From Amorphus orientalis (lineage in GTDB: Bacteria; Pseudomonadota; Alphaproteobacteria; Rhizobiales; Amorphaceae), in assembly GCF_030814015.1 (NCBI RefSeq), contig NZ_JAUSUL010000004.1:248001-312000 (forward strand): a stretch of 64,000 nucleotides of DNA, in the 5' to 3' direction. Each line of letters starts with the position of its first letter. The stretch's first letter is position 1. Under the pieces are notes generated by a model that worked only from the letters and a program-made list of their open reading frames with translations, ran no database searches and had not been told where the DNA came from. Of this stretch, positions 30,834-38,964 are shown in pieces. A program made the translations under genes and the position numbers.

Positions 30834-31601
30834 ATGGCCAAACCGCCCCATCCGAAAGCCCGCTCCAGCCGACCGTCTCCGGAGGACATGGGCCCGGTCT
30901 GGCTCTACGGCTTCCACACGGTCGCGGCCGCGCTGGCCAATCCGGACCGGGAGCGGCACCGGCTCGTGGTGACCCGCAACGCCCTCGCCCGGCTCGAAGA
31001 AGAGGTGGGGCGCACGATCGACGAGGCGGAGGTCCTCGATCCCAGGGCGATTTCGAAGCTGGTCGGCGCCGACGCGGTTCACCAAGGGGTGGCGCTCCGC
31101 GCCATGCCGCTGCCGCCCGGCGACCTGCAGGATCTGGGCGATGCGCGCCTCGTGGTGCTGCTGGACCAGATCACCGATCCGCACAATGTCGGGGCGATCC
31201 TGCGCTCCGCGACCGCGCTCGGCGCCGAGGCTGTGATCACCACGACCCGGCACAGCCCGACGGAGAGCGGCGTGATGGCGAAGGCGGCCTCCGGCGCACT
31301 GGACCTGATCCGCGTCCTGACGGTGGTCAATCTGGCCCGTGCGCTGGATACGCTCGGGGAGCATGGGTTCGCCCGCATCGCGCTTGATTCGGACGGTGCC
31401 GAACCGCTGGAATCCGCGCCTGCCTGCGACCGGCTTGCCCTCGTCCTGGGGGCCGAAGGCAAGGGCGTCCGGCCGGGCGTGAAGGCCGCCTGCGACCACG
31501 TGGCCCGGCTCGACATGCCCGGCCCCATCAAGTCGCTCAACGTTTCCAACGCCTGCGTGCTGGCGCTCTACGCCGGACGGCGCCTGCTGTCGGACGAATA
31601 G
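30834..31601 (+). CDS. rlmB: 23S rRNA (guanosine-2'-O-)-methyltransferase RlmB
   Basis: SPOUT-family methyltransferase that modifies G2251 in the P loop of 23S rRNA. Start MAKPPHPKARSS (255 residues); the longer frame has no similarity. The substrate-binding domain begins GPVWLYGFHTVAAAL. The three SpoU motifs are present: LDQITDPHNVGAILRSA, LALVLGAEGKGVRP and PGPIKSLNVSNAC. Other TrmH-type enzymes share these motifs, but the divergent position next to tRNA-Tyr and tuf is the usual rlmB context. Confidence 0.9.
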   Translation: MAKPPHPKARSSRPSPEDMGPVWLYGFHTVAAALANPDRERHRLVVTRNALARLEEEVGRTIDEAEVLDPRAISKLVGADAVHQGVALRAMPLPPGDLQDLGDARLVVLLDQITDPHNVGAILRSATALGAEAVITTTRHSPTESGVMAKAASGALDLIRVLTVVNLARALDTLGEHGFARIALDSDGAEPLESAPACDRLALVLGAEGKGVRPGVKAACDHVARLDMPGPIKSLNVSNACVLALYAGRRLLSDE

Positions 31602-31699
31602 GCCTTGTCCGCGTCGCCTGGACCGACCCGGATCCCGGGACAAACGGACGAGCCGGACGCGTGCAATCGGGCGCGCCCTGTGCTACGAGCCCGTCGATT

Positions 31700-31775
31700 G
31701 CCGGTATAGCTCAGCTGGTAGAGCAACCGCCTTGTAAGCGGTAGGTCGGGGGTTCAAGTCCCTCTGCCGGCACCA
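31700..31775 (+). tRNA. tRNA-Thr (anticodon TGT)
   Basis: 76 bases including encoded CCA. Acceptor GCCGGTA/TGCCGGC; D arm GCTCAGCTGGTAGAGC; anticodon loop CTTGTAA gives TGT; T arm GGGGGTTCAAGTCCC. Lies between rlmB and the catabolic cluster. Confidence 0.97.
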
Positions 31776-31816
31776 GTCGCGCGCCGCGTCCATGCCGTCG
31801 GACGTCCCGGCGGCCC

Positions 31817-32479
31817 TCAATCCTTCCGCGCCGCCTTGTATTCGCTCCAGCGCGGACGCTCCATCTCGAAGAGGTCCGTGGTGCGGGCATAGGATCCGCG
31901 TCCGTGCATGCGGCCGACCATCCCCATGGCCGCCGTATCGATGCGCGGACGGTCGCCGTCGTCGATGATGTCGCGGCGATAGTGGGCTGCGACGACGTGA
32001 CCGACGATCAGAAGCTGCTTCGGGCCGGTCCAGATATGATGGGCGAGCCGGCATTCCAGCGCGACCGGCGAGGCGACGATGCGCGGCGGTCCGACCTTCT
32101 CGCACGGGGCCGTCTCCAGCCCGGCGAGATCCAGCTCGCTGACGTCCGCAGGCGCATCGATGCAGGTGAGGTTCATGGCTTCCGCGACGTCCTCGGTGAC
32201 GAGGTTCACCACAAAGTCCCCGGAATCCAGAATGTTGCGTGCCGTGTCCTTCGGCCGGTCGGGCTGGGGAAGGATGCCCAGCGCGATCACCGGCGGGTCG
32301 CCGCCGAAGCAGTTGAAGAAGGAATAGGGCGCGGCGTTCACCAGGCCGTCCTTGTCCCGGGAGACGACCCAGGCGATCGGACGCGGCACCACGGACGAGG
32401 CGAGCAGCCGGTAGCACTCGTCCGCCGACATTGCGGTGAAATCGAAATGCCGGAAGCCCGGCGCCCCGTCCTCGGCCAC
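31817..32479 (-). CDS. flavin reductase-like domain protein
   Basis: 220-residue FMN-binding split-barrel protein. The N-terminal SSVVPRPIAWVVSRDKDGLVNAAPYSFFN matches the flavin reductase-like / flavoredoxin family in two adjacent blocks. The domain covers most of the protein, and the C-terminal region includes RDIIDDGDRPRIDTA. It may reduce flavin for a monooxygenase or act on an aromatic intermediate; no monooxygenase gene is in this window. It is the last gene of the minus-strand group with the FAA hydrolase (4-base gap) and cupin. Confidence 0.85.
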   Translation of the reverse strand: MAEDGAPGFRHFDFTAMSADECYRLLASSVVPRPIAWVVSRDKDGLVNAAPYSFFNCFGGDPPVIALGILPQPDRPKDTARNILDSGDFVVNLVTEDVAEAMNLTCIDAPADVSELDLAGLETAPCEKVGPPRIVASPVALECRLAHHIWTGPKQLLIVGHVVAAHYRRDIIDDGDRPRIDTAAMGMVGRMHGRGSYARTTDLFEMERPRWSEYKAARKD

Positions 32480-32483
32480 GGTG

Positions 32484-33395
32484 CTACGCCTTCACCACCG
32501 GGTGGCGCAGCGTGCCGATCTTCTCGACGCCACACTCCAGCACGTCTCCGGGCCACATGAACTCCTGGGGATCGCGGCCGGCTCCGACGCCCGACGGCGT
32601 CCCGGTGGCGATGATGTCGCCCGGCTCCAGCGTCATGCACGAGGAAATGTCCGACACCAGATGGTCGACCTTGAACAGCATATGCTTCGTGTTGGAGCGC
32701 TGCTTCTCTTCGCCGTTGATGGTCAGCCACAGATCCAGGTTCTGCGGATCGCCGATCTCGTCCGCCGTCACGATGACCGGCCCGAAGGGCGCGAACGTGT
32801 CCTGCCCCTTGGACACGATCCACTGCCCGGCCCGGCGGCAGTCGCGGGCCGACACGTCCACCATCACCGAATAGCCGAACACGTGGTCGAGGGCGTTTTC
32901 CTTCGACACGCTACGGGCCGTGGTCCCGATGATCGCCGCCAGCTCGACCTCCCAGTCGAGCTGCTGGGTCAGGGCCGCGTTGTGGCGGATCGGATCGTTC
33001 GGGCCGATCACCGCCGTCGGCGGCTTGGAGAAGATCACCGGTTCCTTCGGAAGGTCGATGGAGGTGTCCAGCGAGCGCGCGGATTCCTCCACGTGCTCCA
33101 CATAGTTGAGGCCGATGCCGAAGACGTTCTTGGTCGGGCGCGGGATCGGCGCGAGCAGGGTGACGTTGGCGGCCGGAATGACCGCGTCGATCGCCCAGCC
33201 TACCAGCCCCTCCTCGATCAGGCGGCGAACCGCCTCCCAGGCCGCCGGCCCGGCCGCGATGAAGTCGAGCATCCGGTTCGGCAGTTCCAGACCGACGCCG
33301 TAGCCGAGGCGCTCCACGTCCAGCACGACCCCCTCGGCGAGGGCTCCGAGCCGGGCTTCGTCTTCAACGGTACGGCGATAGGTAACGAGCTTCAT
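32484..33395 (-). CDS. fumarylacetoacetate hydrolase (FAA) family protein
   Basis: Metal-dependent C-C or C-O bond hydrolase. Start MKLVTYRRTVEDEARLG with AAGAAGG upstream; 303 residues. Family features are the metal-binding DWEVELAAIIG, FGYSVMVDVSARDCRRAG, SKGQDTFAPFGPV and the PGDIIATGTPSGVG loop. Next to a gentisate-dioxygenase-like gene, a role as fumarylpyruvate or maleylpyruvate hydrolase is plausible, but the family covers many substrates. Confidence 0.9.
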   Translation of the reverse strand: MKLVTYRRTVEDEARLGALAEGVVLDVERLGYGVGLELPNRMLDFIAAGPAAWEAVRRLIEEGLVGWAIDAVIPAANVTLLAPIPRPTKNVFGIGLNYVEHVEESARSLDTSIDLPKEPVIFSKPPTAVIGPNDPIRHNAALTQQLDWEVELAAIIGTTARSVSKENALDHVFGYSVMVDVSARDCRRAGQWIVSKGQDTFAPFGPVIVTADEIGDPQNLDLWLTINGEEKQRSNTKHMLFKVDHLVSDISSCMTLEPGDIIATGTPSGVGAGRDPQEFMWPGDVLECGVEKIGTLRHPVVKA

Positions 33396-33512
33396 TGCGG
33401 CCTTCTTTGATCGAGCAGAAAGGAAGTCTGGTGAATTGTAGGGTTGCGGAGACGAACGGGGCATGACGCCCGGCGCGGCGCGCCGGACGCTTCTTGCCAG
33501 AGGCCGTCCGGC

Positions 33513-34637
33513 TCAGGCCAGGACGGGCTGCTGACCGCCGTTGTCGCCGAAGGCTTCTTCGCGCCAGAAGCCGAGCTTCTCCATCACCGGCATGTCGTTG
33601 AAGCAGAACAGGCAGGCGTCGTCGCTCTCCGACAGGTTGCCGTGTTCGTGCCAGGCCCAGGACGGCACGCAGAAGATGTCGTGCTCCTTCCATTCGAACC
33701 GCTTGCCGTTGATGATCGAATAGCCCTCGCCCTTGGCGCAGTGATACAGGAACGACCCTGTGTGCCGGTGCGCCTTGGTGCGTTCGCCCGGGCGCAGGAG
33801 CTGCATGCTGGCCCCGATCGTCTGCATGACGTGACCGCCGTTCGACGGATTGACGTAGTTCATCAGGATGCCGTCATAGGGCGAGCCTTCGGACGCCTGG
33901 GCGTGCCGGGTCAGCGCCTCGTAGGTCGGCTCCCATTCGTACTTGAACAGCGGCGAATAGCCGTTCTTCCAGGTCTCGCCCGCCGGCAGCATGCCGGGTG
34001 CGGCCCAGCGTGCGGTGGAATCGTTGACCGGGTAGCCGACAGCCTGATGCAGGTCCTCGTGGACCGCGTAGAAGTTGGCCTCCAGCGCGTTGGTCAGCGG
34101 AATGTCGAGACCGTCCTGCCAGATGCACTCGGTCCCGTCCTCGGCGATGGCGTGCTCGTGCCACGTGCCGTTCGGCGTCAGCACGAAATCGTTCGCGCCC
34201 AGCGTCATCTTGTGGCCGTCGACGATGGTGTAGGCGCCGCGCCCCTCGATGATGAAGCGCAGGGCCGAGGCGGCATGGATGTGGGCGGAGGCGCGCTCGC
34301 CCGGCCGCATCACCTGCAGCCCCGAATAGAGCCAGCCCACGGCCGCCGCCACGTCGGTCCGGCCCGGATTGTTGAGATAGATCACCCGCCGTCCGGCCTT
34401 CTCCGGCGAGACCAGGTCGAGCGACTTCAGAACCTTCTCGCGCAGGTCCGAATAGCGCCAGAGGATCGGCACCGACGAGGATACCGGCTGCCACGGTTCG
34501 ATCTTGTTGGCCACGGTCCACAGCGCCGCGGCGTCGGCCTCCGCCAGCTCCTCGTAGTAGGCGACTAGCTCCGGGGTATCCTCGACGTTCGCCCGTCCGG
34601 CCACGTCCTCGCGATAGTCGTCGTAGGTCTTGCTCAT
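33513..34637 (-). CDS. gentisate 1,2-dioxygenase-like bicupin
   Basis: Two-cupin ring-cleavage dioxygenase of the gentisate / salicylate / 1-hydroxy-2-naphthoate 1,2-dioxygenase family. Start MSKTYDDYREDVAGR, 374 residues. The N-terminal cupin has the Fe-binding HIHAASALRFIIEG followed by WHEH; the C-terminal cupin has TKAHRHTGSFLYH and WAWHEH, so both modules keep His ligands, while in many relatives only one does. It is divergent from the GntR gene and 117 bases before the FAA hydrolase gene, so gentisate-type ring cleavage then hydrolysis is likely. Confidence 0.88.
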   Translation of the reverse strand: MSKTYDDYREDVAGRANVEDTPELVAYYEELAEADAAALWTVANKIEPWQPVSSSVPILWRYSDLREKVLKSLDLVSPEKAGRRVIYLNNPGRTDVAAAVGWLYSGLQVMRPGERASAHIHAASALRFIIEGRGAYTIVDGHKMTLGANDFVLTPNGTWHEHAIAEDGTECIWQDGLDIPLTNALEANFYAVHEDLHQAVGYPVNDSTARWAAPGMLPAGETWKNGYSPLFKYEWEPTYEALTRHAQASEGSPYDGILMNYVNPSNGGHVMQTIGASMQLLRPGERTKAHRHTGSFLYHCAKGEGYSIINGKRFEWKEHDIFCVPSWAWHEHGNLSESDDACLFCFNDMPVMEKLGFWREEAFGDNGGQQPVLA

Positions 34638-34699
34638 AACGCCTTCTCCCTGGACACCGGAGATCTCCGCCCAGCTCTCCAACCCATCTGGGTACGGCT

Positions 34700-34754
34700 C
34701 AAGACTAGTCAACCAAACGGGTCGGCGTCAATTTTTTATAAAATCCTAGTCTTG
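34700..34754. promoter_or_regulatory. paired operator sites between dioxygenase gene and GntR gene
   Basis: CAAGACTAG (34700-34708) and its exact complement CTAGTCTTG (34746-34754) form an inverted pair with a 37-base spacer that contains the only AT-rich tract of the region (34729-34744). The first copy includes the palindrome GACTAGTC (34703-34710). The placement in the divergent promoter fits binding by the adjacent GntR regulator; this is inference. Confidence 0.55.
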
Positions 34755-34847
34755 CGGAAAATGTCGCGATGGGAAAAGCTCCGGATGTTTCCCGGACCGC
34801 CTTCAGGCAGCCGGGCCCGGACATTGGAAGAGCGGCCGAGCAGCACC

Positions 34848-35558
34848 ATGACCATCGCGGACCGGACATCCGGAAAGCCCGAGGGCAGCCTGGCGGACAG
34901 GGCCTACGAGGCGATTCGCGCCGACATCCTGGACGGCGTCTTCCAGCCCGATCAGCCGATGCGCCTGGAGGCGCTCAAGGACCGATACGGCTATTCCTTC
35001 TCCCCCATCCGCGAGGCCCTCACCCGGCTTGCGGCCGACCGGCTCGTGACCCAGACCAGCCTGCGCGGCTTCCGCGTCTCGCGGATCTCGCTGGAAGAGA
35101 TGTGGGACATCCTGCGCACCCGCGTCCTGGTGGAGAGCGAGGCGTTCCGGCTGGCCATCCGCAACGGGGACGATGCCTGGGAAGCGCGGGTCGTGGCCGC
35201 GTTCCATTCGCTGTCGAAATGCGCCGATCCGGGCGCGGCCTCGCCGCCGGAACGCCGGGTTTTCGAGGAGCGTCACTTCGCCTTTCACCGCGCGCTTCTG
35301 GACGGCTCGAACTCCCCCACCCTTCTCCACCTCTCCGACCTTCTGTTCGTCCAGTCGGAGCGCTACCGGCGCGCGAGCCTGCGCACGGATCTGTCCCGGC
35401 GGAGCGTCGTGGAGGAACATGAAGCGCTGAAGGACGCCGCCCTGTCGCGCAACGAAGCCGAGGCCGCCGCGCTGCTTTGTGAGCACTACACGACGACGGG
35501 CCACTTCATCGAAGCGGTGATGGCCTCGCGGCCGACACTGGTCGACGCCGACGGCTGA
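34848..35558 (+). CDS. GntR family transcriptional regulator (FCD/FadR subfamily)
   Basis: Ligand-responsive repressor-type regulator. Start MTIADRTSGKPEG (236 residues) chosen; the frame is open further upstream but lacks family similarity. The winged helix is at about residues 15-75, including AYEAIRADILDGVFQPDQ and YSFSPIREALTRLAADRLV. The all-helical FCD ligand domain follows, with the metal-site-like EERHFAFHRALLDG and EEHEALKDAA. Divergent from the dioxygenase gene, it probably controls the catabolic genes on both sides. Confidence 0.9.
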   Translation: MTIADRTSGKPEGSLADRAYEAIRADILDGVFQPDQPMRLEALKDRYGYSFSPIREALTRLAADRLVTQTSLRGFRVSRISLEEMWDILRTRVLVESEAFRLAIRNGDDAWEARVVAAFHSLSKCADPGAASPPERRVFEERHFAFHRALLDGSNSPTLLHLSDLLFVQSERYRRASLRTDLSRRSVVEEHEALKDAALSRNEAEAAALLCEHYTTTGHFIEAVMASRPTLVDADG

Positions 35559-35593
35559 ACCCGCATTCCAGCAGGGCAGACCGCCAATCGGCC

Positions 35594-36400
35594 TCAGCCG
35601 GCTCCGGGCACCAGCGCCAGCACCCGCAACGGACTGCCGGTGCCGTTCCTGATCTTGAGCGGAGCGGCCACGAGGATCGCGCCCGTCGGCGGCAACCGGT
35701 CGAGATCCTTCAGGCATTGCAGCCCGTACCGGCCGGCGCCGTGGAGATAATAGTGCGCGGGATTGGGTGGCGTGTAGTGCATCCCCTGACCGGCATCCGT
35801 GCCCACGGTCTCGGTGCCGAACCCACGGATCTTCCGCTCGTTGACCAGAAGCCGGACCGCTTCAGGCGTCGGCCCCGGCGAATGGGCCCCGTCCTCGCGC
35901 ATGTTGAGATAGTCCTCCGGCGCGCGCTTCGACCAGTCGGTCCGCATCAAGACCCAGCTTTCCTCCGGAATGCGCCCGTGGTCCGCTTCCCAGGCGGTGA
36001 TCACCTCCGGGGTCAGCTCGAAATCGTCGTTGCCGCGCACGCCCTCCGAACAGTCGATGACGCAGACCGGCCCGACGAAGCGCTCGGCCGGGATCTCGTC
36101 CACCGCACCGTTCGGCTGATCGCGCCCGGAGATCCAGTGGGACGGGGCGTCGAAATGGGTTCCGGTGTGCTCGCCGCACGTGAAGTTGTGCCATTTCCAC
36201 GCCGGCCCGCGCCCGTCATAGGCGGAGATTTCCTCCATCCGGAAGCGCGCGCACTGGCCGAACTCCGGCGGCAGCACGATCACCGGAAAATCCGGATCGA
36301 GCGCATGGGTCAGGTCCACGACCTCCACCGAGCCGGTCGCCAGCGCCAGCGCCAGTTCGCCGAGCAGCCCCGCCGCGTCCGTCTTCGCCGGTCCGCTCAT
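35594..36400 (-). CDS. cyclase family (kynurenine formamidase-like) metal-dependent hydrolase
   Basis: Start MSGPAKTDAAGLLG, 268 residues. The cyclase/KynB metal motif HTGTHFDAPSHW is intact, preceded by VVDLTHALDPDFPV and followed by RTDWSKRAPEDY and GFGTETVGTDAGQ. Family members hydrolyse arylformamides, isatin or related amides and lactones with Mn or Zn. Its start codon overlaps the stop of the SDR fusion gene (ATGA), so the three genes 35594-38837 form one unit. Confidence 0.9.
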   Translation of the reverse strand: MSGPAKTDAAGLLGELALALATGSVEVVDLTHALDPDFPVIVLPPEFGQCARFRMEEISAYDGRGPAWKWHNFTCGEHTGTHFDAPSHWISGRDQPNGAVDEIPAERFVGPVCVIDCSEGVRGNDDFELTPEVITAWEADHGRIPEESWVLMRTDWSKRAPEDYLNMREDGAHSPGPTPEAVRLLVNERKIRGFGTETVGTDAGQGMHYTPPNPAHYYLHGAGRYGLQCLKDLDRLPPTGAILVAAPLKIRNGTGSPLRVLALVPGAG

Positions 36401-37656
36401 TGGCCGTCGCCCCCGCTTGCGGCCAGTTCCTTCTCCAAGATCTTCGGGCCGGCCCGCCAGCGGTCGATCACGTCCTCCGCGACGTCGCCGACGACCACGT
36501 CCTCCAGCCCGTCGCGCAGACCCGCGACCACCGCCTTCGCCAGCGCGGCCGGCGCCACCTTGGGCGGCGGCAGAGGCTGGTGCCATTCATCGTCGGTCGG
36601 ACCGGTATGGACGTTCATCACCCGGATCCCGCCCGCCTGCATCTCCGCGCGCAAACACTGCGACAGCGAGAGCGCTCCGGCGCTCGCGGCGGAAAAGGCG
36701 CCATAGGCCGGCCAGTTGGAATGGGCGTAGACCGACAGGATGTTCACCCACGCGACCGCGGAGTTGACACCGTCCGCACTGCGACCGCGCATCGCCGGAC
36801 CGAACGCCTGCGCCAGCCGCATCATGCCGAGCACGTTCACCTCCAGCTCCTCGCGGGCGAAGGTCGTGTCGCCGCGCTCGAAGATGCCGCCCGGCCGCAC
36901 GAAGCGGGCATTGTTGACGAGAATGTCCGTCTTTCCCCCGATTTCACCGGCAAGGCTCTGCACCGACCGGGTGTCGGTCACGTCGAGCGGCAGAATCTCG
37001 ACGCCCTCGATCGCGGCCAGGGCCTCGCGGTTCGGGTTCGGCCGCCAGCTCTCCGCCTCGCCCACGAAGATCATCGAGGCGCCGGCCTCCTTGAGTGCCC
37101 GGGCGAGCGCAGCCGCGTTTTCGTTGCGGCCGTCGGCGATCAGCACGCGGCGGTGTTTGGGGTCGCAGGTCATCTCGCGCAGCTCCGGGTCGTCGGCCAT
37201 GTCCGGGGTGGGATCGGGCGGCAGGGCGAAGAGCACGCCCTGTCCGGACTTGTCGAGCTTGATGGCAAGCTGCACCGGCCCGCCGCGCTCGACGTCGCCA
37301 TGGACGTGGCAGATCACTGTCGGCCCGGCGTCGAGTTGCACCACGCCCACCCGCCAGGGCGATCGCTCGCGGAAATACACGCCGGAACTGATGCGCACCG
37401 TCGTCTCGGCGATCATCCGCCCCTCCGGAGCGACGTCGCGCCAGGGCAGGTCGACCGACAGGCAGCGCGCGCAGGCGTCACGCGGCGGATACTGGACGGC
37501 CCCGCACTCGCCGCACACCTGAAGCATGAACCGGCCTTCCGCCGCCGCGGCGGCAAGGCCGAGGGCTGCACGGCTGCGGGCGGCCGTGGGCGCGGTCGGC
37601 TGGCGCGTGCGCCGTTGCGGGTCCTTCTTCGGCGGCGGAGCGAGGGGGGGCGTCAT
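36397..37656 (-). CDS. zinc-ribbon OB-fold (DUF35) protein fused to a degenerate short-chain dehydrogenase domain
   Basis: 419 residues. Residues 45-70 are a rubredoxin-like zinc ribbon (Cys48, Cys51, Cys62, Cys65), and about 70-145 are the OB fold of the DUF35 family, which usually partners a thiolase. Residues 155-400 are an SDR Rossmann domain (VLIADGRNENAAALARAL, then ILVNNARFV at 246-253). The SDR motifs are altered: no TGxxxGxG loop, NNAG reads NNAR, and the YxxxK pair is Tyr318 with Ser322 in place of Lys. Both overlaps, with the thiolase gene before it and the cyclase gene after it, are ATGA. The fused SDR may be structural rather than catalytic. Confidence 0.85.
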   Translation of the reverse strand: MTPPLAPPPKKDPQRRTRQPTAPTAARSRAALGLAAAAAEGRFMLQVCGECGAVQYPPRDACARCLSVDLPWRDVAPEGRMIAETTVRISSGVYFRERSPWRVGVVQLDAGPTVICHVHGDVERGGPVQLAIKLDKSGQGVLFALPPDPTPDMADDPELREMTCDPKHRRVLIADGRNENAAALARALKEAGASMIFVGEAESWRPNPNREALAAIEGVEILPLDVTDTRSVQSLAGEIGGKTDILVNNARFVRPGGIFERGDTTFAREELEVNVLGMMRLAQAFGPAMRGRSADGVNSAVAWVNILSVYAHSNWPAYGAFSAASAGALSLSQCLRAEMQAGGIRVMNVHTGPTDDEWHQPLPPPKVAPAALAKAVVAGLRDGLEDVVVGDVAEDVIDRWRAGPKILEKELAASGGDGQ

Positions 37657-38837
37657 GCCGGGCCTCCCGAAATGATGGCCGCGCCGGAGCAAACGCCGCG
37701 ATCGTAATTGATCATCCCGAAGCCCGACACCATTGCCGTGCGGGCGGCGGGAACCTGGGTCGGCCCGGCCGTGCCCGTCACCTGGCGCAGCGCCTCCACG
37801 AGTCCGATATAGCCGCCGGCCGCGCCCGCCTGGCCGGCCGAGAGCTGCCCTCCCGACGTGTTGTGCGGGAAATCGCCGTCGATCGTGAGGTCCCGGGAGC
37901 GGACGAACTCGGGGGCTTCGCCCTTGGCGCAGAAGCCGAGGTCCTCGAACTGCATCATCGAGATCACCGGATAGTCGTCGTAGGTCTGCAGAAGATCGAT
38001 CTCGTCGGGACCGACGCCCGCCATGCCGTAAAGCTCGTCGATGTCGAGCGCCCAGCCGCCCCGGTGCTGCACCGGATCCTCGGGAAAGGCGTTGTGGCGT
38101 TCGATGGTGGAGCGCAGGTGCGCGTACGGCAGACCGGCGGCGGCCGCATCCTCCTCCCGCATCACCAGCAAGGCCTCCGATCCGGCAACCGGCATCACGC
38201 AGTCGAACAGCGCAATCGGGTCGGAGATCATCCGGGCGCCGAGATACTGCTCCATCGTCAGCTTCTTCTTCATCACGGCATCGGGATTGCGCAGCGCGTT
38301 GTCCCGCTGGGCGACGCAGATCCGGCCGAAATCCTCCCGCGTCGCCCCATAGGCGTTCATGTAGTAATCGGTCAGAAGCGCGAAGCTCGCGTTCGGACCG
38401 CCGGCGCCGTACGGATAGGACGCGTCCTGGGCGAACCGGCTGAAACCCGCCAGCATCCGGCGGAAGCTGTCGACGTGGTTGGTGTCGCCCGCCACGCAGG
38501 CCACCACCCGCGCGTCACCCGCCTGAACGGCGCGCGCCGCCCGGCGCAGCGCGACGATGCCGGCCGCCCCGCCCATCGGGATATGGTCCAGCCAACGCGG
38601 CGTCAGGCCGAGATGCTGGGTCAGTCCGACGGCGGTGTCGGGACCGAGCGAGAAACTTGAGACGCAGAAGCCGTCCAAATCTCGGGTCGAGAGGCCGGCC
38701 GACGACAGACAGGCTTTGAGGGCCCGTGCGATCCACCAGTGGGCGGTTTCCTTGGAATAGCGCTGATAGGGCACGCTCGTCGGCGCCGCAAGTACGACGC
38801 CGTCATAGCCTGTCCGATGGGGAATTGAATTTGCCAA
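37653..38837 (-). CDS. thiolase-fold protein lacking the nucleophilic Cys (SCP2/Ltp2-like)
   Basis: 394 residues from a proposed TTG start at 38837 (GGAAA upstream); no ATG fits, and the frame is open to 38918, so the start is uncertain. The thiolase fold is clear: ALKACLSSAGLSTRDLDGF, RAARAVQAGDARVVACVAGD, FNTSGGQ-like and FGMINYDRGVCSGAAIISGG near the end. At the usual active-site Cys the sequence reads Met88-Gly-Gly-Ala-Ala-Gly, and the GHP motif reads GQA. This argues against Claisen thiolysis and favours the aldolase-like SCP2/Ltp2 group, which works with DUF35 proteins such as the one encoded next to it. Confidence 0.85.
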   Translation of the reverse strand: MANSIPHRTGYDGVVLAAPTSVPYQRYSKETAHWWIARALKACLSSAGLSTRDLDGFCVSSFSLGPDTAVGLTQHLGLTPRWLDHIPMGGAAGIVALRRAARAVQAGDARVVACVAGDTNHVDSFRRMLAGFSRFAQDASYPYGAGGPNASFALLTDYYMNAYGATREDFGRICVAQRDNALRNPDAVMKKKLTMEQYLGARMISDPIALFDCVMPVAGSEALLVMREEDAAAAGLPYAHLRSTIERHNAFPEDPVQHRGGWALDIDELYGMAGVGPDEIDLLQTYDDYPVISMMQFEDLGFCAKGEAPEFVRSRDLTIDGDFPHNTSGGQLSAGQAGAAGGYIGLVEALRQVTGTAGPTQVPAARTAMVSGFGMINYDRGVCSGAAIISGGPA

Positions 38838-38964
38838 GGTTTCCGGGCCTGTGCGGATCGATGCGTGGTGACAGCCCACCGCCGGACTTCGTCGTCGCGA
38901 CCGTCGGCCGGCCCACATTTGCGGACAGCTGCGCCCGGTGGGAAGTCTCTTGTCGCGTGAATGG

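Noticed and set aside
31700-38837. Catabolic cluster as a genomic island integrated at tRNA-Thr
   Set aside because: The position next to a tRNA gene is suggestive, but I see no integrase, no repeat of the tRNA 3' end downstream, and no visible change in base composition.
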